Shown here: one piece after another, positions 50,801-56,465 of the stretch
Numbering within the stretch: the stretch's first letter is position 1
Layout: every line of letters starts with the position of its first letter
NCBI GenBank assembly: GCA_964017045.1
Contig: OZ024809.1
Coordinates: forward strand, 7,897,012 to 7,961,011
Origin: Omphiscola glabra
Lineage: Eukaryota > Mollusca > Gastropoda > Lymnaeidae
Direction of reading: 5' to 3'
Length of the DNA stretch: 64,000 nucleotides
Notes under the pieces: model-generated
Told to the model about the DNA's origin: nothing
What the model saw: the letters and a program-made list of their open reading frames with translations, nothing else
The model's database searches: none
Position numbers and translations under genes: made by a program

Positions 50801-53800
50801 TTTCCAATCTCCACAGCTACATGGCAATTATTCTGGACAGTAACTCTCCCATCAGGAAACAGGATGCTCTCTCTGTGATATCGTACATCTCATCCAACAC
50901 AGTGGGCCGCTCACTGGCCTGGAACTTCTTCAGGGGCAACTTTAACCAGCTTAAAGATTTGTGAGTCAATAGATTATTGTATAGGCTTACTTTTCAGCAG
51001 AAATGCATATAAGATAAGATAGATAAGACAAGACATATTAGATAAGATAGATAAGATAAGATAGATAAGATAAGATAGATAAGACAAGACATATTAGATA
51101 AGATAGATAATATAGGATAGATAAGATTATTTTATTGATCCAAATAAATGGTAATCTTTTTGATTACATTGCTGTCTTATAATTACCTAAGCCAGCAATG
51201 TATACAAGTGTATTCAATTTTTACCACAGAGGTCTAACTTTATGAATGAAGAGGAAGTTGATGTATTGACTGACTAACTTAGAGACAGATGAGATTTTGA
51301 CTCAGATATGGCCAAAGTATTGACATTTTGCCCACATGAATCCACTGCATAAGTATGTTGCTTGACCAGCTGACTATGACTACCCCTGAGATGACCAATA
51401 CCCTCTGATTAAGTTGGTTAATTTTTGACAACCTTGGCCAGCTGCAGATCCAGCCGTCATTCTCAGTTATGATCAACTATTTGAGTTAATGTCAAACAGA
51501 CACACCTTGAGCAAATAGCATACCATTTGGTGGTCAAGATATGATTCCTTCAGTTGGCAGTGCTGCACTGACATACATTTGGCTAATTAAACTATAGATC
51601 AGTGGTTCTCAACCTTATTAATGACGCGACCCGTTAATACAGTTCCTCATGTTGTGTTGACCCTTAACCATGAAATTATTTTCATTGCTTGTTCATAAAT
51701 ATGTGTTTTCCGATGATCTTAGGCGACCCCAGGGTAAGGGTTGTTCGACCCCACAAGGGGTGGCGACCCACAGGTTGAGAACCACTGCTGTAGATGGTCA
51801 CTACAAGACCAAACTTTATCTGATGTTTAAGAGTTTTGCAGATTTGCCAAAGATGAATTATTATAATACCTTGATAGCAGCACAACAAATCTACAACTAC
51901 AACTGATTTTGTATTTTCTTTTCCCTTAACTGTGACCAGGTTTGGCAGTGCTTTTTTTTCATGGACCAATGTCATTGATTCCGTCACCAGAAATTTTAAT
52001 ACACCATTTGAGCTTGAAGAGGTGGGTAAAATATTTATGTGAATGTGTTCTTTGTGTTATGGACAAATCCACATAGGCAGGATACGTGAAATGGTGGATA
52101 AATGACAATAAATGGTTGCACCATCATTGCTAGGAATACTAAACATGGGACAGATGGGGCACCATCATTTCTGGGATCAATTTACATGGAACAGATGGGG
52201 CACCATCATTTCTGGGATCAATTTACATGGAACAGATGATCGTCATCATTTCTGGGATCAATTTACATGGAACAGATGATCGTCATCATTTATGGGATCA
52301 ATTTACATGGGACAGATGATCGTCATCATTTCTGGGATCAATTTACATGGGACAGATGATCGTCATCATTTCTGGGATCAATTTACATGGGACAGATGGG
52401 ACACCATCATTGTTAGGACAACTATACTTGAGGCAGATGGGGCACCATCATTGTTAGGACTACTATACATGGAACAGACGGGGCACCATCATTTCCGGCA
52501 CCCATTTAGCACAAAAATAAAAGAAAGTGCAATCATCTAGTATTGTCTTCAAGAAACAACTATGGGAAACAAAGTAACAACTAGAGGAACAAATTGACAA
52601 CTAGAGGAACAAAGTAACAACTAGAGGAACAAATTGACAACTAGAGGAACAAAGTAACAACTAGAGGAACAAATTGACAACTAGAGGAACAAACTAACAA
52701 CTAGAGGAGCAAAGTAACAACTAGAGGAACAAATTGACAACTAGAGGAACAAATTGAAAACTAGAGGAACAAATTGACAACCAGATGAACAAATTAACAA
52801 CTAGAGGAAAAAATTGACAACCAGAGGAACAAATTGACAACCAGAGGAACAAATTGACAACCAGAGGAACAAAGTAACAACTAGAGGAACAAATTGACAA
52901 CCAGAGGAACAAAGTAACAACCAGAGGAACAAATTGACAACCAGAGGAACAAAGTAAAAACTAGAGGAACAAATTGACAACCAGGGGAACAAAGTAACAA
53001 CTAGAGGAACCAACTAACAACCAGAGGAACAAAGTAACAACTAGAGGAACAAATTAACAACCAGAGGAACAAATTGACAACTAGAGGAACAAAGTAACAA
53101 CTAGAGGAACAAATTGACAACTATAGGAACAAATTGACAACCAGAGGCACATAGTAACAACTAGAGGAATAAATTAACAACCAGAGGAACAAATTTACAG
53201 CTAGGGGAATAAATTGACAACCAGAGGCACAAAGTAACAACTAGAGGAACAAATTGACAACTAGAGGAACAAATTAACAACTAGAGGAAAAAATTGACAA
53301 CTAGGGAAATGATATTAACAGATTGTGGAAACAAATTAACAATTTGGGGAACAGATTAACAAATAAGGGACAAACTTAAGAATAAGGGAAACAAATTAAT
53401 AACAAGGGAAACAGATTAACAACAAAGGGAACAGAAAAACAAGGGCAACAAAGTAACAACCAACTGGGGCAACAAATCAACAACTGGGGCAACATACTTG
53501 TATTTGTACTTATGAAGAAAAAGATGTAATCTAAAAATTGTTTAAACGTACTTGTAAACGTAGCCCATAAAGTGTAATGATGTAATATTATCAAGGTAGC
53601 TGAAATATTTTAATTGTACTAGGAAAACTACATGGGGCTGCATGTCAAAATTCTTATGCACTAAATGTTTATTTCTCCTAGGTAAAGGCCTTCAGGGCAA
53701 GTCAGGCAGGCAACTTTGGTTCAGGGGAGAGAGCCATTGAGCAGGCTCTGGAGAAAGTCACCTCTAACGTGAAGTGGATGCAGATGAATGAACAAGTGAT

Positions 53801-53837
53801 CAGAAGATTTTTGACAGCTACAGGATATATAAGTTAA
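22853..53837 (+). CDS. Aminopeptidase N-like M1 zinc metallopeptidase, 22 exons, N-terminus missing
   Basis: This spliced gene encodes an enzyme predicted to remove N-terminal amino acids from peptides, probably at the cell surface or secreted. Twenty-two exons join in phase to 2421 nt, giving 806 residues plus a TAA stop. Numbered from the first exon here, GAMEN lies at 180-184, HELAH at 216-220, the third zinc ligand Glu at 239 (exact HEXXH-X18-E spacing) and the catalytic Tyr at 302. The C-terminal half carries the usual motifs such as [14 protein letters not shown] and [10 protein letters not shown]. Every intron is GT-AG. Sequons such as NQT, NIT, NST, NYT and NSS suit an extracellular protein. 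The C-terminus (GYIS) has no hydrophobic GPI signal, so any anchor must be in the missing N-terminus. M1 family members are usually 900-1000 residues, so 100-200 are absent. The exact paralogue is not certain. Confidence 0.93.
23018..23470. repeat. 34-bp intronic minisatellite, about 12 copies
   Basis: The unit is GTAGTGGGGTACCAGCTG followed by TTATTAGGCCATGTTT, in the first recognised aminopeptidase intron. Two units are lengthened by TAGTATTAG. Confidence 0.95.
23678..23836 (+). CDS. Aminopeptidase exon b, FPCFDEP motif
   Basis: The exon runs from a TCTACAG acceptor to a GTAAGT donor. It encodes the family signature [16 protein letters not shown] followed by [13 protein letters not shown]. 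Its first base completes a valine codon with exon a, and it ends in phase 2. It forms the end of the N-terminal saddle domain next to the active site. Confidence 0.95.
24080..25178. repeat. 73-79 bp array copied from the exon c acceptor
   Basis: Seven units carry CCATGCAG plus AAGTGAGGCAGGTG and TATGTAAAGGATGTTTATGA. That is the true 3' splice site at 25179 together with the first about 40 bp of the exon. A LINE fragment interrupts the array at 24199-24733. Confidence 0.93.
24199..24733 (+). mobile_element. LINE (CR1/L2-like) ORF2 3' end and tail
   Basis: The translation reads SRLDYCNS, then after a stop [65 protein letters not shown] and [12 protein letters not shown]. This is the standard C-terminus of a CR1/L2-type reverse transcriptase. 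The element ends in GCGCTATAGAAGTATC and an AATC repeat. ACTT flanks it on both sides. It is 5'-truncated with one stop, so quite young. Confidence 0.92.
25179..25305 (+). CDS. Aminopeptidase exon c, [11 protein letters not shown] motif
   Basis: Acceptor CCATGCAG and donor GTAAGT bound the exon. It encodes [13 protein letters not shown] followed by [12 protein letters not shown], the conserved strand before the catalytic domain. The 73-79 bp upstream of its acceptor, together with the exon start, have been tandemly copied upstream. The last of the near-identical AG sites is the true one, because only it continues into [12 protein letters not shown]. Confidence 0.93.
25480..26030. repeat. Degenerate 24-bp intronic array
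   Basis: Units share TCAGTCATGTCTAAGCCAG. The 5' copies are much more divergent than the 3' copies at 25895-26015. Confidence 0.85.
26233..26880. repeat. 25-bp intronic minisatellite, about 25 copies
   Basis: The unit is CAGCATTCAAACAAACTTAT plus CAACT. It is almost invariant except for ACTTATC/ACCTATC. It abuts the unrelated 27-bp array. Confidence 0.97.
26905..28062. repeat. 27-bp intronic minisatellite, about 42 copies
   Basis: The unit is CCAATATAGTACACACAAAC plus ACCCCTA. Its 27-bp period gives open frames with 9-residue periods such as VCVYYIGRG on the minus strand. They lie in an intron and are not genes. Confidence 0.97.
28173..28293 (+). CDS. Aminopeptidase exon d
   Basis: The exon runs from a TTCAACCAG acceptor to a GTAATC donor. 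It encodes [20 protein letters not shown] and a following segment with [11 protein letters not shown], matching the start of the M1 catalytic domain. It is phase 0 at the start and leaves one base at the end. The long preceding intron (25306-28172) is mostly tandem repeats. Confidence 0.94.
29219..29395. repeat. About 61-bp intronic repeat, 3 copies
   Basis: Three near-identical copies contain GATGTATAGTCTACAAAAAT and GTGAGTGAAATAATTACTTG. Region 28300-29200 shows no gene. Confidence 0.93.
29708..29996. repeat. 30-bp array copied from the exon e acceptor
   Basis: Units TCTTTCTCTAG plus ATATCTATACCAGACTTTG repeat about nine times. They match the true CTCTAG acceptor and first exon bases at 29997, except for a missing GATAG stretch. 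Every unit has its own AG decoy. Confidence 0.95.
29997..30060 (+). CDS. Aminopeptidase exon e, GAMEN exopeptidase motif
   Basis: This 64-nt exon encodes [18 protein letters not shown] with a few residues after it. GAMEN binds the free amino terminus of substrates and is diagnostic of M1 aminopeptidases. The acceptor is CTCTAG and the donor GTAAGT. The acceptor and first codons are the apparent source of the 30-bp array directly upstream. Confidence 0.96.
30075..30190. repeat. TATATA-rich degenerate array
   Basis: Units share TATATATAACAGGTC, just downstream of the exon e donor. Confidence 0.75.
30190..31345. repeat. 36-bp intronic minisatellite, about 32 copies
   Basis: The unit is TCTTCCCTTGTTGATGTATG plus ACTATTTGATGTTCTG. 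The last unit ends about 12 bp before the TTTTCAATAG acceptor of the HELAH exon. The 12-residue peptide repeats on both strands are artefacts. Confidence 0.98.
31358..31448 (+). CDS. Aminopeptidase exon f, HELAH zinc site
   Basis: The exon encodes [16 protein letters not shown] and ends with [10 protein letters not shown]. The two histidines bind zinc and the glutamate is the general base. The acceptor TTTTCAATAG lies about 20 bp after the end of a 36-bp array, and the donor is GTCAGT. Confidence 0.97.
32449..32635 (-). mobile_element. SPIN-like non-autonomous hAT element, copy 2
   Basis: This copy lies in the opposite orientation to copy 1 (AACCTGTGGGTCATGACCCC near its start). It is flanked by CGCTAGAG (32441-32448) and CGCTGGAG (32636-32643), an 8-bp duplication with one change. 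It is about 187 bp and more diverged at its termini. Confidence 0.88.
32868..33135. repeat. Decayed transposon end plus about 51-bp triplication
   Basis: The segment 32868-33007 resembles 8558-8692. Its terminus CTTGCTACGCCTTTGCACATG and the flank ACTACCAATATCTATTACAG are then repeated about three times. Confidence 0.65.
33429..33542 (+). CDS. Aminopeptidase exon g, third zinc ligand
   Basis: The exon encodes [20 protein letters not shown] and then [11 protein letters not shown]. The Glu of NEGF is 18 residues after the second zinc His, exactly the M1 spacing. It is 114 nt long and phase 0 at both ends. The donor is GTTTGT, slightly weaker than the others. Confidence 0.97.
33950..34112. repeat. 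About 44-bp intronic repeat, 3-4 copies
   Basis: Units share CATAATCCAACATTCC and TTTCCAGTTGTGTAGGCC. The array ends about 15 bp before the exon h acceptor. Confidence 0.8.
34128..34262 (+). CDS. Aminopeptidase exon h, catalytic tyrosine
   Basis: The exon is 135 nt, phase 0, bounded by CTCTACAG and GTCAGT. It ends with [10 protein letters not shown]. The tyrosine in this motif stabilises the transition state in M1 enzymes. Residues [13 protein letters not shown] just before it are also family-typical. Confidence 0.95.
34578..34643 (+). CDS. Aminopeptidase exon i
   Basis: This 66-nt exon encodes [20 protein letters not shown] plus two residues. It directly continues the YSK of the previous exon and matches the conserved YxKGAxVxRM helix. 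Acceptor ATTTCAG, donor GTGAGT. The following intron contains a LINE fragment. Confidence 0.93.
34870..35560 (+). mobile_element. LINE ORF2 C-terminal fragment, degenerate
   Basis: The plus-strand translation includes [36 protein letters not shown], then a stop, SLKDR, a stop, [19 protein letters not shown] and [13 protein letters not shown]. This is the typical Jockey/CR1-type tail after the reverse transcriptase. Stops lie near 35046 and 35118. It sits in the intron between exons i and j. Confidence 0.88.
35685..35750 (+). CDS. Aminopeptidase exon j
   Basis: This 66-nt exon encodes [20 protein letters not shown] and TQ, the usual YL..Y.NA...DLW segment. The acceptor is TTTTCAG and the donor GTCAGA. 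The donor and its flanks are repeated in the array that begins immediately downstream. Confidence 0.93.
35745..36020. repeat. About 34-bp array copied from the exon j donor
   Basis: Units ACTCAGGTCAGACATCTATC plus TATAATTTCTCCTT repeat about seven times. The first unit is the real exon end CTCACTCAG and donor GTCAGA at 35751, so each copy is a candidate decoy donor. Confidence 0.93.
36150..36400. repeat. About 27-bp intronic array
   Basis: Units share GGCAGGTTGGCATTGTTTGG and CATGTAT. It contains nested half-units. Confidence 0.9.
36536..36752. repeat. About 43-bp intronic array, 5 copies
   Basis: Units contain TAGTGTTGCTTCACTACAG and TTTAAATTAATAAAATTGCA. Confidence 0.93.
36873..37060 (+). 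CDS. Aminopeptidase exon k
   Basis: The exon is 188 nt and encodes [19 protein letters not shown], then an [10 protein letters not shown] segment and a stretch ending in YVSPF. The MDTWT-Q-G/NYP-V motif marks the end of the catalytic domain and start of the small beta-sandwich. Acceptor ACAATCCAG, donor GTAAGT. Degenerate copies of the donor region follow in the intron. Confidence 0.95.
37040..37475. repeat. Degenerate array copied from the exon k donor
   Basis: Divergent 33-38 bp units resemble AATATGTGTCTCCTTTTAA plus GTAAGT. The first is the true exon end and donor (37061). Several retain GTAAGT or GTAAAT. A hAT MITE interrupts it at 37263-37424. Confidence 0.8.
37263..37424. mobile_element. 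hAT-type MITE
   Basis: The 162-bp element begins CAGGGCTGAATTTAG and ends with inverted CTAAATCCGGCACTG. It is flanked by CATAAGTG (37255-37262) and CATATGTG (37425-37432), an 8-bp duplication with one change. It is inserted in the donor-derived array. Confidence 0.82.
37600..37805. repeat. About 25-bp degenerate array
   Basis: Units share CCAGATTAGTACTTCAAAT. Confidence 0.85.
37848..37955. repeat. 15-bp minisatellite, 7 copies
   Basis: The unit is CTGTCCCTGTGCCAT, with TGTCAT and CTACCT variants. Confidence 0.95.
38014..38114 (+). CDS. Aminopeptidase exon l
   Basis: The exon encodes [16 protein letters not shown] followed by [10 protein letters not shown], the W-IPL-T strand of the beta-sandwich domain. 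It begins with one base completing an asparagine codon and leaves one base. Acceptor ACAATATTTAG, donor GTAAGT. Confidence 0.92.
38408..38553 (+). CDS. Aminopeptidase exon m
   Basis: The exon encodes [20 protein letters not shown] and then [11 protein letters not shown]. The N-G(Y/F)YRVNYD-like motif is a family hallmark. Acceptor TCAAACAG, donor GTAAAT. It is phase 0 at the end. Confidence 0.95.
38969..39111. mobile_element. hAT-type MITE
   Basis: The 143-bp element starts CAGAGGCGTAACTGG and ends GTTCCTATGCCTCTG (inverted). It has a perfect 8-bp target duplication, CTGACTGG (38961-38968 and 39112-39119). The interior is rich in GGCGCCC. Confidence 0.92.
39225..39280 (+). CDS. Aminopeptidase exon n
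   Basis: This 56-nt exon encodes [24 protein letters not shown]-DAxxLA is one of the most conserved stretches of the C-terminal domain. Acceptor CTGAATAG, donor GTATGT. Copies of the donor and flank occur at 39327 and 39817 in the next intron. Confidence 0.95.
39270..39835. repeat. Local copies of the exon n donor
   Basis: GGCAAA plus GTATGTTTTATTTAGTGTGA at the real donor recurs as GGCAAAGTATGTTT at 39327 and as GGCAAAGTACAC at 39817, with shared flank TTGTTTTAATTCA. A stretch of about 430 bp separates the last two. Confidence 0.75.
40210..40357 (+). CDS. Aminopeptidase exon o
   Basis: The exon encodes [18 protein letters not shown] followed by [14 protein letters not shown], the family's Y-PW-AA motif. 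It is 148 nt, bounded by CTTGACAG and GTGACA. The next intron carries the 18-bp array. Confidence 0.95.
40518..41455. repeat. 18-bp two-state minisatellite, about 42 copies
   Basis: The unit is GCAGACACATGACTTCAA, or the same ending CAT. The two variants alternate in a readable code that includes a duplicated 12-unit segment. From 41275 on, units decay (ACATACATACACAAGACATC). It lies in an intron, and all frames are artefacts. Confidence 0.97.
41615..41691 (+). CDS. Aminopeptidase exon p
   Basis: This 77-nt exon encodes [16 protein letters not shown] and a less conserved tail ending HTDV. It joins in phase to both neighbours. Acceptor CACTTGCAG, donor GTAAGT. Confidence 0.88.
42970..43128. 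repeat. 17-bp minisatellite, about 9 copies
   Basis: Unit TAGGGGCAACTACCCAG. Regions 41700-42970 and 43130-43560 show no exon. Confidence 0.95.
43725..43824. repeat. Tandem duplication upstream of exon q acceptor
   Basis: TTTATCCAACAAAACCAT and GTTTCATTGT occur twice, the second copy leading into the acceptor TTGATTACAG. The first copy ends in a weaker ACTGTTAG. Confidence 0.75.
43825..43935 (+). CDS. Aminopeptidase exon q
   Basis: The exon encodes [20 protein letters not shown] and [11 protein letters not shown]. Helical C-terminal M1 domains carry an AC--G---C pattern and an N-P-N-N turn here. Acceptor TTGATTACAG, donor GTGAGT. About 75 bp of the upstream flank is locally duplicated. Confidence 0.93.
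44368..44449 (+). CDS. Aminopeptidase exon r
   Basis: The exon encodes [20 protein letters not shown] followed by EWSFGLK. P-LR--VYC-AI--G---EW is strongly conserved in the family. Acceptor TTTCATCAG, donor GTAAGT. It is followed by the longest intron of the 3' half, which holds a minus-strand LINE. Confidence 0.95.
44745..44800. repeat. (AT)n microsatellite
   Basis: About 28 AT dinucleotides in the intron after exon r. Confidence 0.98.
44905..45200. repeat. About 62-bp G-rich array, 5 copies
   Basis: Units contain TTTGGGCAGCACAGGGCACT and TTGATTCACAAGCC plus a long variable G-run. Confidence 0.93.
45390..45485. repeat. 22-bp array, 4 copies
   Basis: Units share TGTCAATTTGATCGGACATA. Confidence 0.9.
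45600..47330 (-). pseudogene. LINE ORF2 with degraded reverse transcriptase
   Basis: The minus-strand order is: linker [20 protein letters not shown] and [14 protein letters not shown] (47213-47040), a 40-bp array, then [47 protein letters not shown] (motif A) and [14 protein letters not shown] (motif C). The last reads FADG rather than F/YADD, so the active site is lost. A tail with [28 protein letters not shown] and [13 protein letters not shown] ends near 45600. Several frameshifts are present. It lies antisense within the aminopeptidase intron. Confidence 0.9.
46760..47046. repeat. 40-41 bp minisatellite inside the LINE, 7 copies
   Basis: The unit is GGTCTGGTCCTCCATGTGAT plus GGTTGATTGGGGAGTTTCAA. 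It separates the LINE linker from its reverse transcriptase and is absent from what a LINE should encode there. Confidence 0.95.
47576..48158. repeat. Higher-order array resembling the exon s acceptor
   Basis: Units contain TCTCTATCATCAG plus ATCTATGGGGTACATG or ATGTATGGGGTACATA. The true site reads TCTCAATGATCAG plus ATGTACGGTGAAACC. The array is organised in longer blocks (about 85 and 265 bp) that are nearly identical. Confidence 0.9.
48159..48244 (+). CDS. Aminopeptidase exon s
   Basis: The exon encodes [18 protein letters not shown] and [10 protein letters not shown], matching the E---L--AL-C-----L motif of the C-terminal domain. Acceptor CAATGATCAG, donor GTAAGA. The acceptor plus the first codons resemble units of the array directly upstream. 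Confidence 0.94.
48265..48425. repeat. Degenerate about 24-bp array
   Basis: Units share AACTTATCCCAAATCAATAA, just after the exon s donor. Confidence 0.8.
48815..48962. repeat. 48-bp array, 3 copies
   Basis: Units share CCAGAAGTCAACTGAGTTTG and GGTGGCTGGATGAGCTG. Confidence 0.93.
49030..49110. repeat. About 26-bp array, 3 copies
   Basis: Units share ACATTGTCAATAAACAGAGA. Confidence 0.8.
49335..49530. repeat. About 51-bp array, 4 copies
   Basis: Units share GATTCTAAACCCAGGCTCTC and AAGGGTCGACTAGGCT. Confidence 0.93.
49750..50342. repeat. 27-bp minisatellite with SPIN-like insertion
   Basis: The unit is AGTAGCAGTCTTGGGTTTTA plus CTATAAT, about 12 homogeneous copies at 50020-50342. Two or more diverged copies (ACTAATAGTAGCAG) lie on the far side of the transposon at 49792-49988. 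Confidence 0.95.
49792..49988 (+). mobile_element. SPIN-like non-autonomous hAT element, copy 3
   Basis: The element starts CAGAGGTTCTCAACCT and ends AGGTTGAGAACCGCGG, with a perfect 8-bp duplication TACTAATA (49784-49791 and 49989-49996). The duplicated bases belong to the 27-bp minisatellite, so the array was there first. Confidence 0.93.
50817..50960 (+). CDS. Aminopeptidase exon t
   Basis: The exon encodes [18 protein letters not shown] and [13 protein letters not shown]. The IRKQD motif and the W-F---W/N stretch are family-typical. Acceptor CTCCACAG, donor GTGAGT. It is 144 nt long. Confidence 0.95.
51005..51130. repeat. GATAAGATA-type simple array
   Basis: Units of AGATAGATAAGATA and ACAAGACATATTA occur in the intron after exon t. 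Confidence 0.9.
51600..51787 (+). mobile_element. SPIN-like non-autonomous hAT element, copy 4
   Basis: The element starts CAGTGGTTCTCAACCT and ends AGGTTGAGAACCACTG, perfect 16-bp inverted ends. It is flanked by CTATAGAT (51592-51599) and CTGTAGAT (51788-51795). It lies about 150 bp upstream of exon u. Confidence 0.92.
51940..52021 (+). CDS. Aminopeptidase exon u
   Basis: The exon encodes [17 protein letters not shown] and [10 protein letters not shown]. Acceptor CTGTGACCAG, donor GTGGGT. It contains a run of eight T in frame. A SPIN-like hAT element sits in the preceding intron. Confidence 0.92.
52130..52505. repeat. 41-bp intronic array, about 9 copies
   Basis: Units share TTTCTGGGATCAATTTACAT and GGGACAGATG. 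Variants GATCGTCATCA and GGGGCACCATCA form blocks. Confidence 0.93.
52555..53300. repeat. 20-bp intronic minisatellite, about 37 copies
   Basis: Unit CAACTAGAGGAACAAATTGA, with CCAGAGG and AAGTAA variants. It decays through 53480 (AACAAATTAACAA-like). Confidence 0.97.
53682..53837 (+). CDS. Aminopeptidase terminal exon v with stop
   Basis: The exon encodes [20 protein letters not shown] and then [13 protein letters not shown], ending GYIS and TAA. The G-G---A-EQ-LE--K-N--W pattern is the usual M1 C-terminal end. Acceptor TTTCTCCTAG. No hydrophobic GPI-type tail follows. Confidence 0.95.
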   Translation, partial: VKAFRASQAGNFGSGERAIEQALEKVTSNVKWMQMNEQVIRRFLTATGYIS

Positions 53838-53989
53838 CTTGATTGGTTTAAAGTTCTGGTCATGAAATAACAGTGTACCTGATTGGTCAATTCCATTGAT
53901 TGGTTGATATGGTGTATGAATTCTTCTTTATTATTACTTTGCTAAATCATTTCACCAACCCCATGCCCAATACCTTTCAAACCAGGCTA

Positions 53990-54112
53990 CTTGAAACCAG
54001 GCTATGTTTCAACAACTGAAATATTGATGTACTTCAGTTTTAAGTTTCAACAACTGAAATATTGATGTACTTCAGTTTTATGTTTCAACAACTGAAATAT
54101 TGATGTACTTGT
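53990..54112. repeat. About 42-bp triplication in the probable 3' UTR
   Basis: Three copies contain GTTTCAACAACTGAAATATT and GATGTACTTCAGTTTTA, starting about 160 bp after the stop codon. Confidence 0.93.
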
Positions 54113-54257
54113 CTTAAAGAACAAAGCCTTTTCAAAGATTTAAAATACTATTAAATTTTGATTCCCCTACTTATACTTGATGTGTATTTACAGTAAATAA
54201 CCAGACTCTCATGTTATTATAATAATAATTATAAATAATAATCTCAGTGCTATCAGG

Positions 54258-54312
54258 ATTTATTACGTTATTTCATATTACGTTATTTCATATTACGTTA
54301 TTTCATATTACT
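54258..54312. repeat. 15-bp array, 3-4 copies
   Basis: Unit TTACGTTATTTCATA. Region 54320-55440 holds no recognised gene. Confidence 0.85.
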
Positions 54313-55122
54313 TAGCAAGTATTGTGGAGCTTCGTGAGGCATATTTCTGTCAGTAACATTACGATCAAAATCATTGGAAATCCTATGGGACCATCCGTAT
54401 AGGACATATGCTTTGAAGCGGGAGGGTTTATGAGTTGTCTGTTTTGTAGGTTTTGTGTATGCCTGGGTTGTAAAAAGCTCTTTGTACGTATGCATAGGGG
54501 GGTGGGGGTAGTCTTAAAAAAAAGTATGTGTGCAACTGGTGGGAGAGGGTGAAAATATTTGTCATTTTGCGTATGTACTATATGGATGGCCCCTTTACTT
54601 GCCGTATGTACTATATGGATGGCCCCTGACTTGCCTACTTAAAGCTTTCCACTTGAAGAGTCCTACACGTTGTTTTATACATAGATCTTTCTAAATGGAC
54701 CTGTTTACTTAAATATTTTAATTGATGTATGTTGATTTATATGTTTATATCTATAACTATTAATTCATATGTGTGTACACATTCAAAAATTGATCATGCC
54801 ATATGTATTTATTAATTCATATTCCAGATAAACATTGTTACATTATATGTAAAAGTTGTGACATTAATATACTTGGATGTTGAAGACCTTTCTGTTGTGT
54901 GGATGGCACAAGAAAATGGGAAGGTTGTGGTCAGGTCCAAAGCAAATTCATCATTAAGTTCCGTCACAGCAATGTACTATATTTAAAAAAGGCCAGCTTT
55001 TCACGAAAGGCTTCCATAATATTGTATCCTGTCATCTATTGACTTTTACTTGCTTTAATTTTAATAGAAAAAAAAGTATGTTTTTTTAACTTCAAAAGTT
55101 GAATGTCATTTTAATGAGGTAT

Positions 55123-55128
55123 AATAAA
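55123..55128 (+). terminator. Candidate polyadenylation signal
   Basis: This is a canonical AATAAA 1.29 kb after the aminopeptidase stop, followed by a T-rich stretch. The less canonical ATTAAA at 54150-54155 is closer. Nothing in the sequence decides between them. Confidence 0.25.
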
Positions 55129-55449
55129 TTTTTACTTGCACCCAAAGGAAATTTTTCCTACAGTCAATTACTTCCTTCCTTTATAGCTATCAATGTTGAC
55201 ATGGTCATACATACCGGTATATATATATATAAAAGGAAAGAAGTAGCCCAAATGGCTTTTGCATTTCTGCCCCCCCCCCCTCTCCCCAACAACTTTTGAG
55301 TTGATGGTGAGGTTTATATTTGGATATTCACTTACAATTGAGCTCCAGTACATAGGTTTGGAATGGACACATTTTTAACCGCATAGCTATCCAGCCTCCC
55401 ACACGATTCATGGATTCTAAGAATTATACAAATATATGTAGGCCTACAG

Positions 55450-56092
55450 ACTAATTACCATTCTTTTGTTGAACAACCACTGGGTGTGATAATACTTAAT
55501 AATAGTACTTGATTACCATTCTTTTGTTGAACAACCACTGGGTGTGGTAATACTTGGTAATAGTACTTGATTACCATTCTTTTGTTGAACAACCACTGGG
55601 TGTGGTAATACTTGGTAATAGTACTTGATTACCATTCTTTTGTTGAACAACCACTGGGTGTGGTAATACTTGGTAATAGTACTTGATTACCATTCTTTTG
55701 TTGAACAACCACTGGGTGTGGTAATACTTGGTAATAGTACTTGATTACCATTCTTTTGTTGAACAACCACTGGGTGTGGTAATACTTGGTAATAGTACTT
55801 GATTACCATTCTTTTGTTGAACAACCACTGGGTGTGGTAATACTTGGTAATAGTACTTGATTACCATTCTTTTGTTGAACAACCACTGGGTGTGGTAATA
55901 CTTGGTAATAGTACTTGATTACCATTCTTTTGTTGAACAACCACTGGGTGTGGTAATACTTGGTAATAGTACTTGATTACCATTCTTTTGTTGAACAACC
56001 ACTGGGTGTGGTAATACTTGGTAATAGTACTTGATTACCATTCTTTTGTTGAACAACCACTGGGTGTGGTAATACTTGGTAATAATACTTGC
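55450..56092. repeat. 58-bp minisatellite, about 11 near-identical copies
   Basis: The unit is ACTTGATTACCATTCTTTTG plus TTGAACAACCACTGGGTGTG and GTAATACTTGGTAATAGT. Interior copies look identical, and only the first and last differ. Confidence 0.98.
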
Positions 56093-56334
56093 TGAAAATG
56101 TTGAAGAATTATTGAGCTTTTTTGCAAAATTACCAATTTTTTTTAAAATCAATTTAATTATTTATTGAATAGTCAACGTTTTTTTTTTAAAACTATAAAT
56201 ACTTTATTACCGATACTAATATTCATAGTAAACTCCCTAATTTTATACCAATTACTATGACCCACAGAATTTACCAAGTCCAGGAGGTTTGGGGGGCGGG
56301 GGGGTGTTTGGTTTCTACCCCTCAGAGGGGGATA

Positions 56335-56465
56335 GATATTTCTATATATATGTGATAGATGCCACCATATATATGTGATAGATTCCACTATATATATGTG
56401 ATAGATGCCACTTTATATATTTGACAGAAGCCACTATATATACGTGATAGTTGCCACTATATATG
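56335..56465. repeat. About 26-bp array (TATATATGTGATAGATGCCA)
   Basis: Five divergent units. Region 56470-57070 shows C-runs but no gene. Confidence 0.85.

Noticed and set aside
55450..56092. CRISPR-like array
   Set aside because: Units are directly contiguous and identical with no variable spacers, and the genome is eukaryotic. The same applies to the 41-, 36- and 34-bp arrays.
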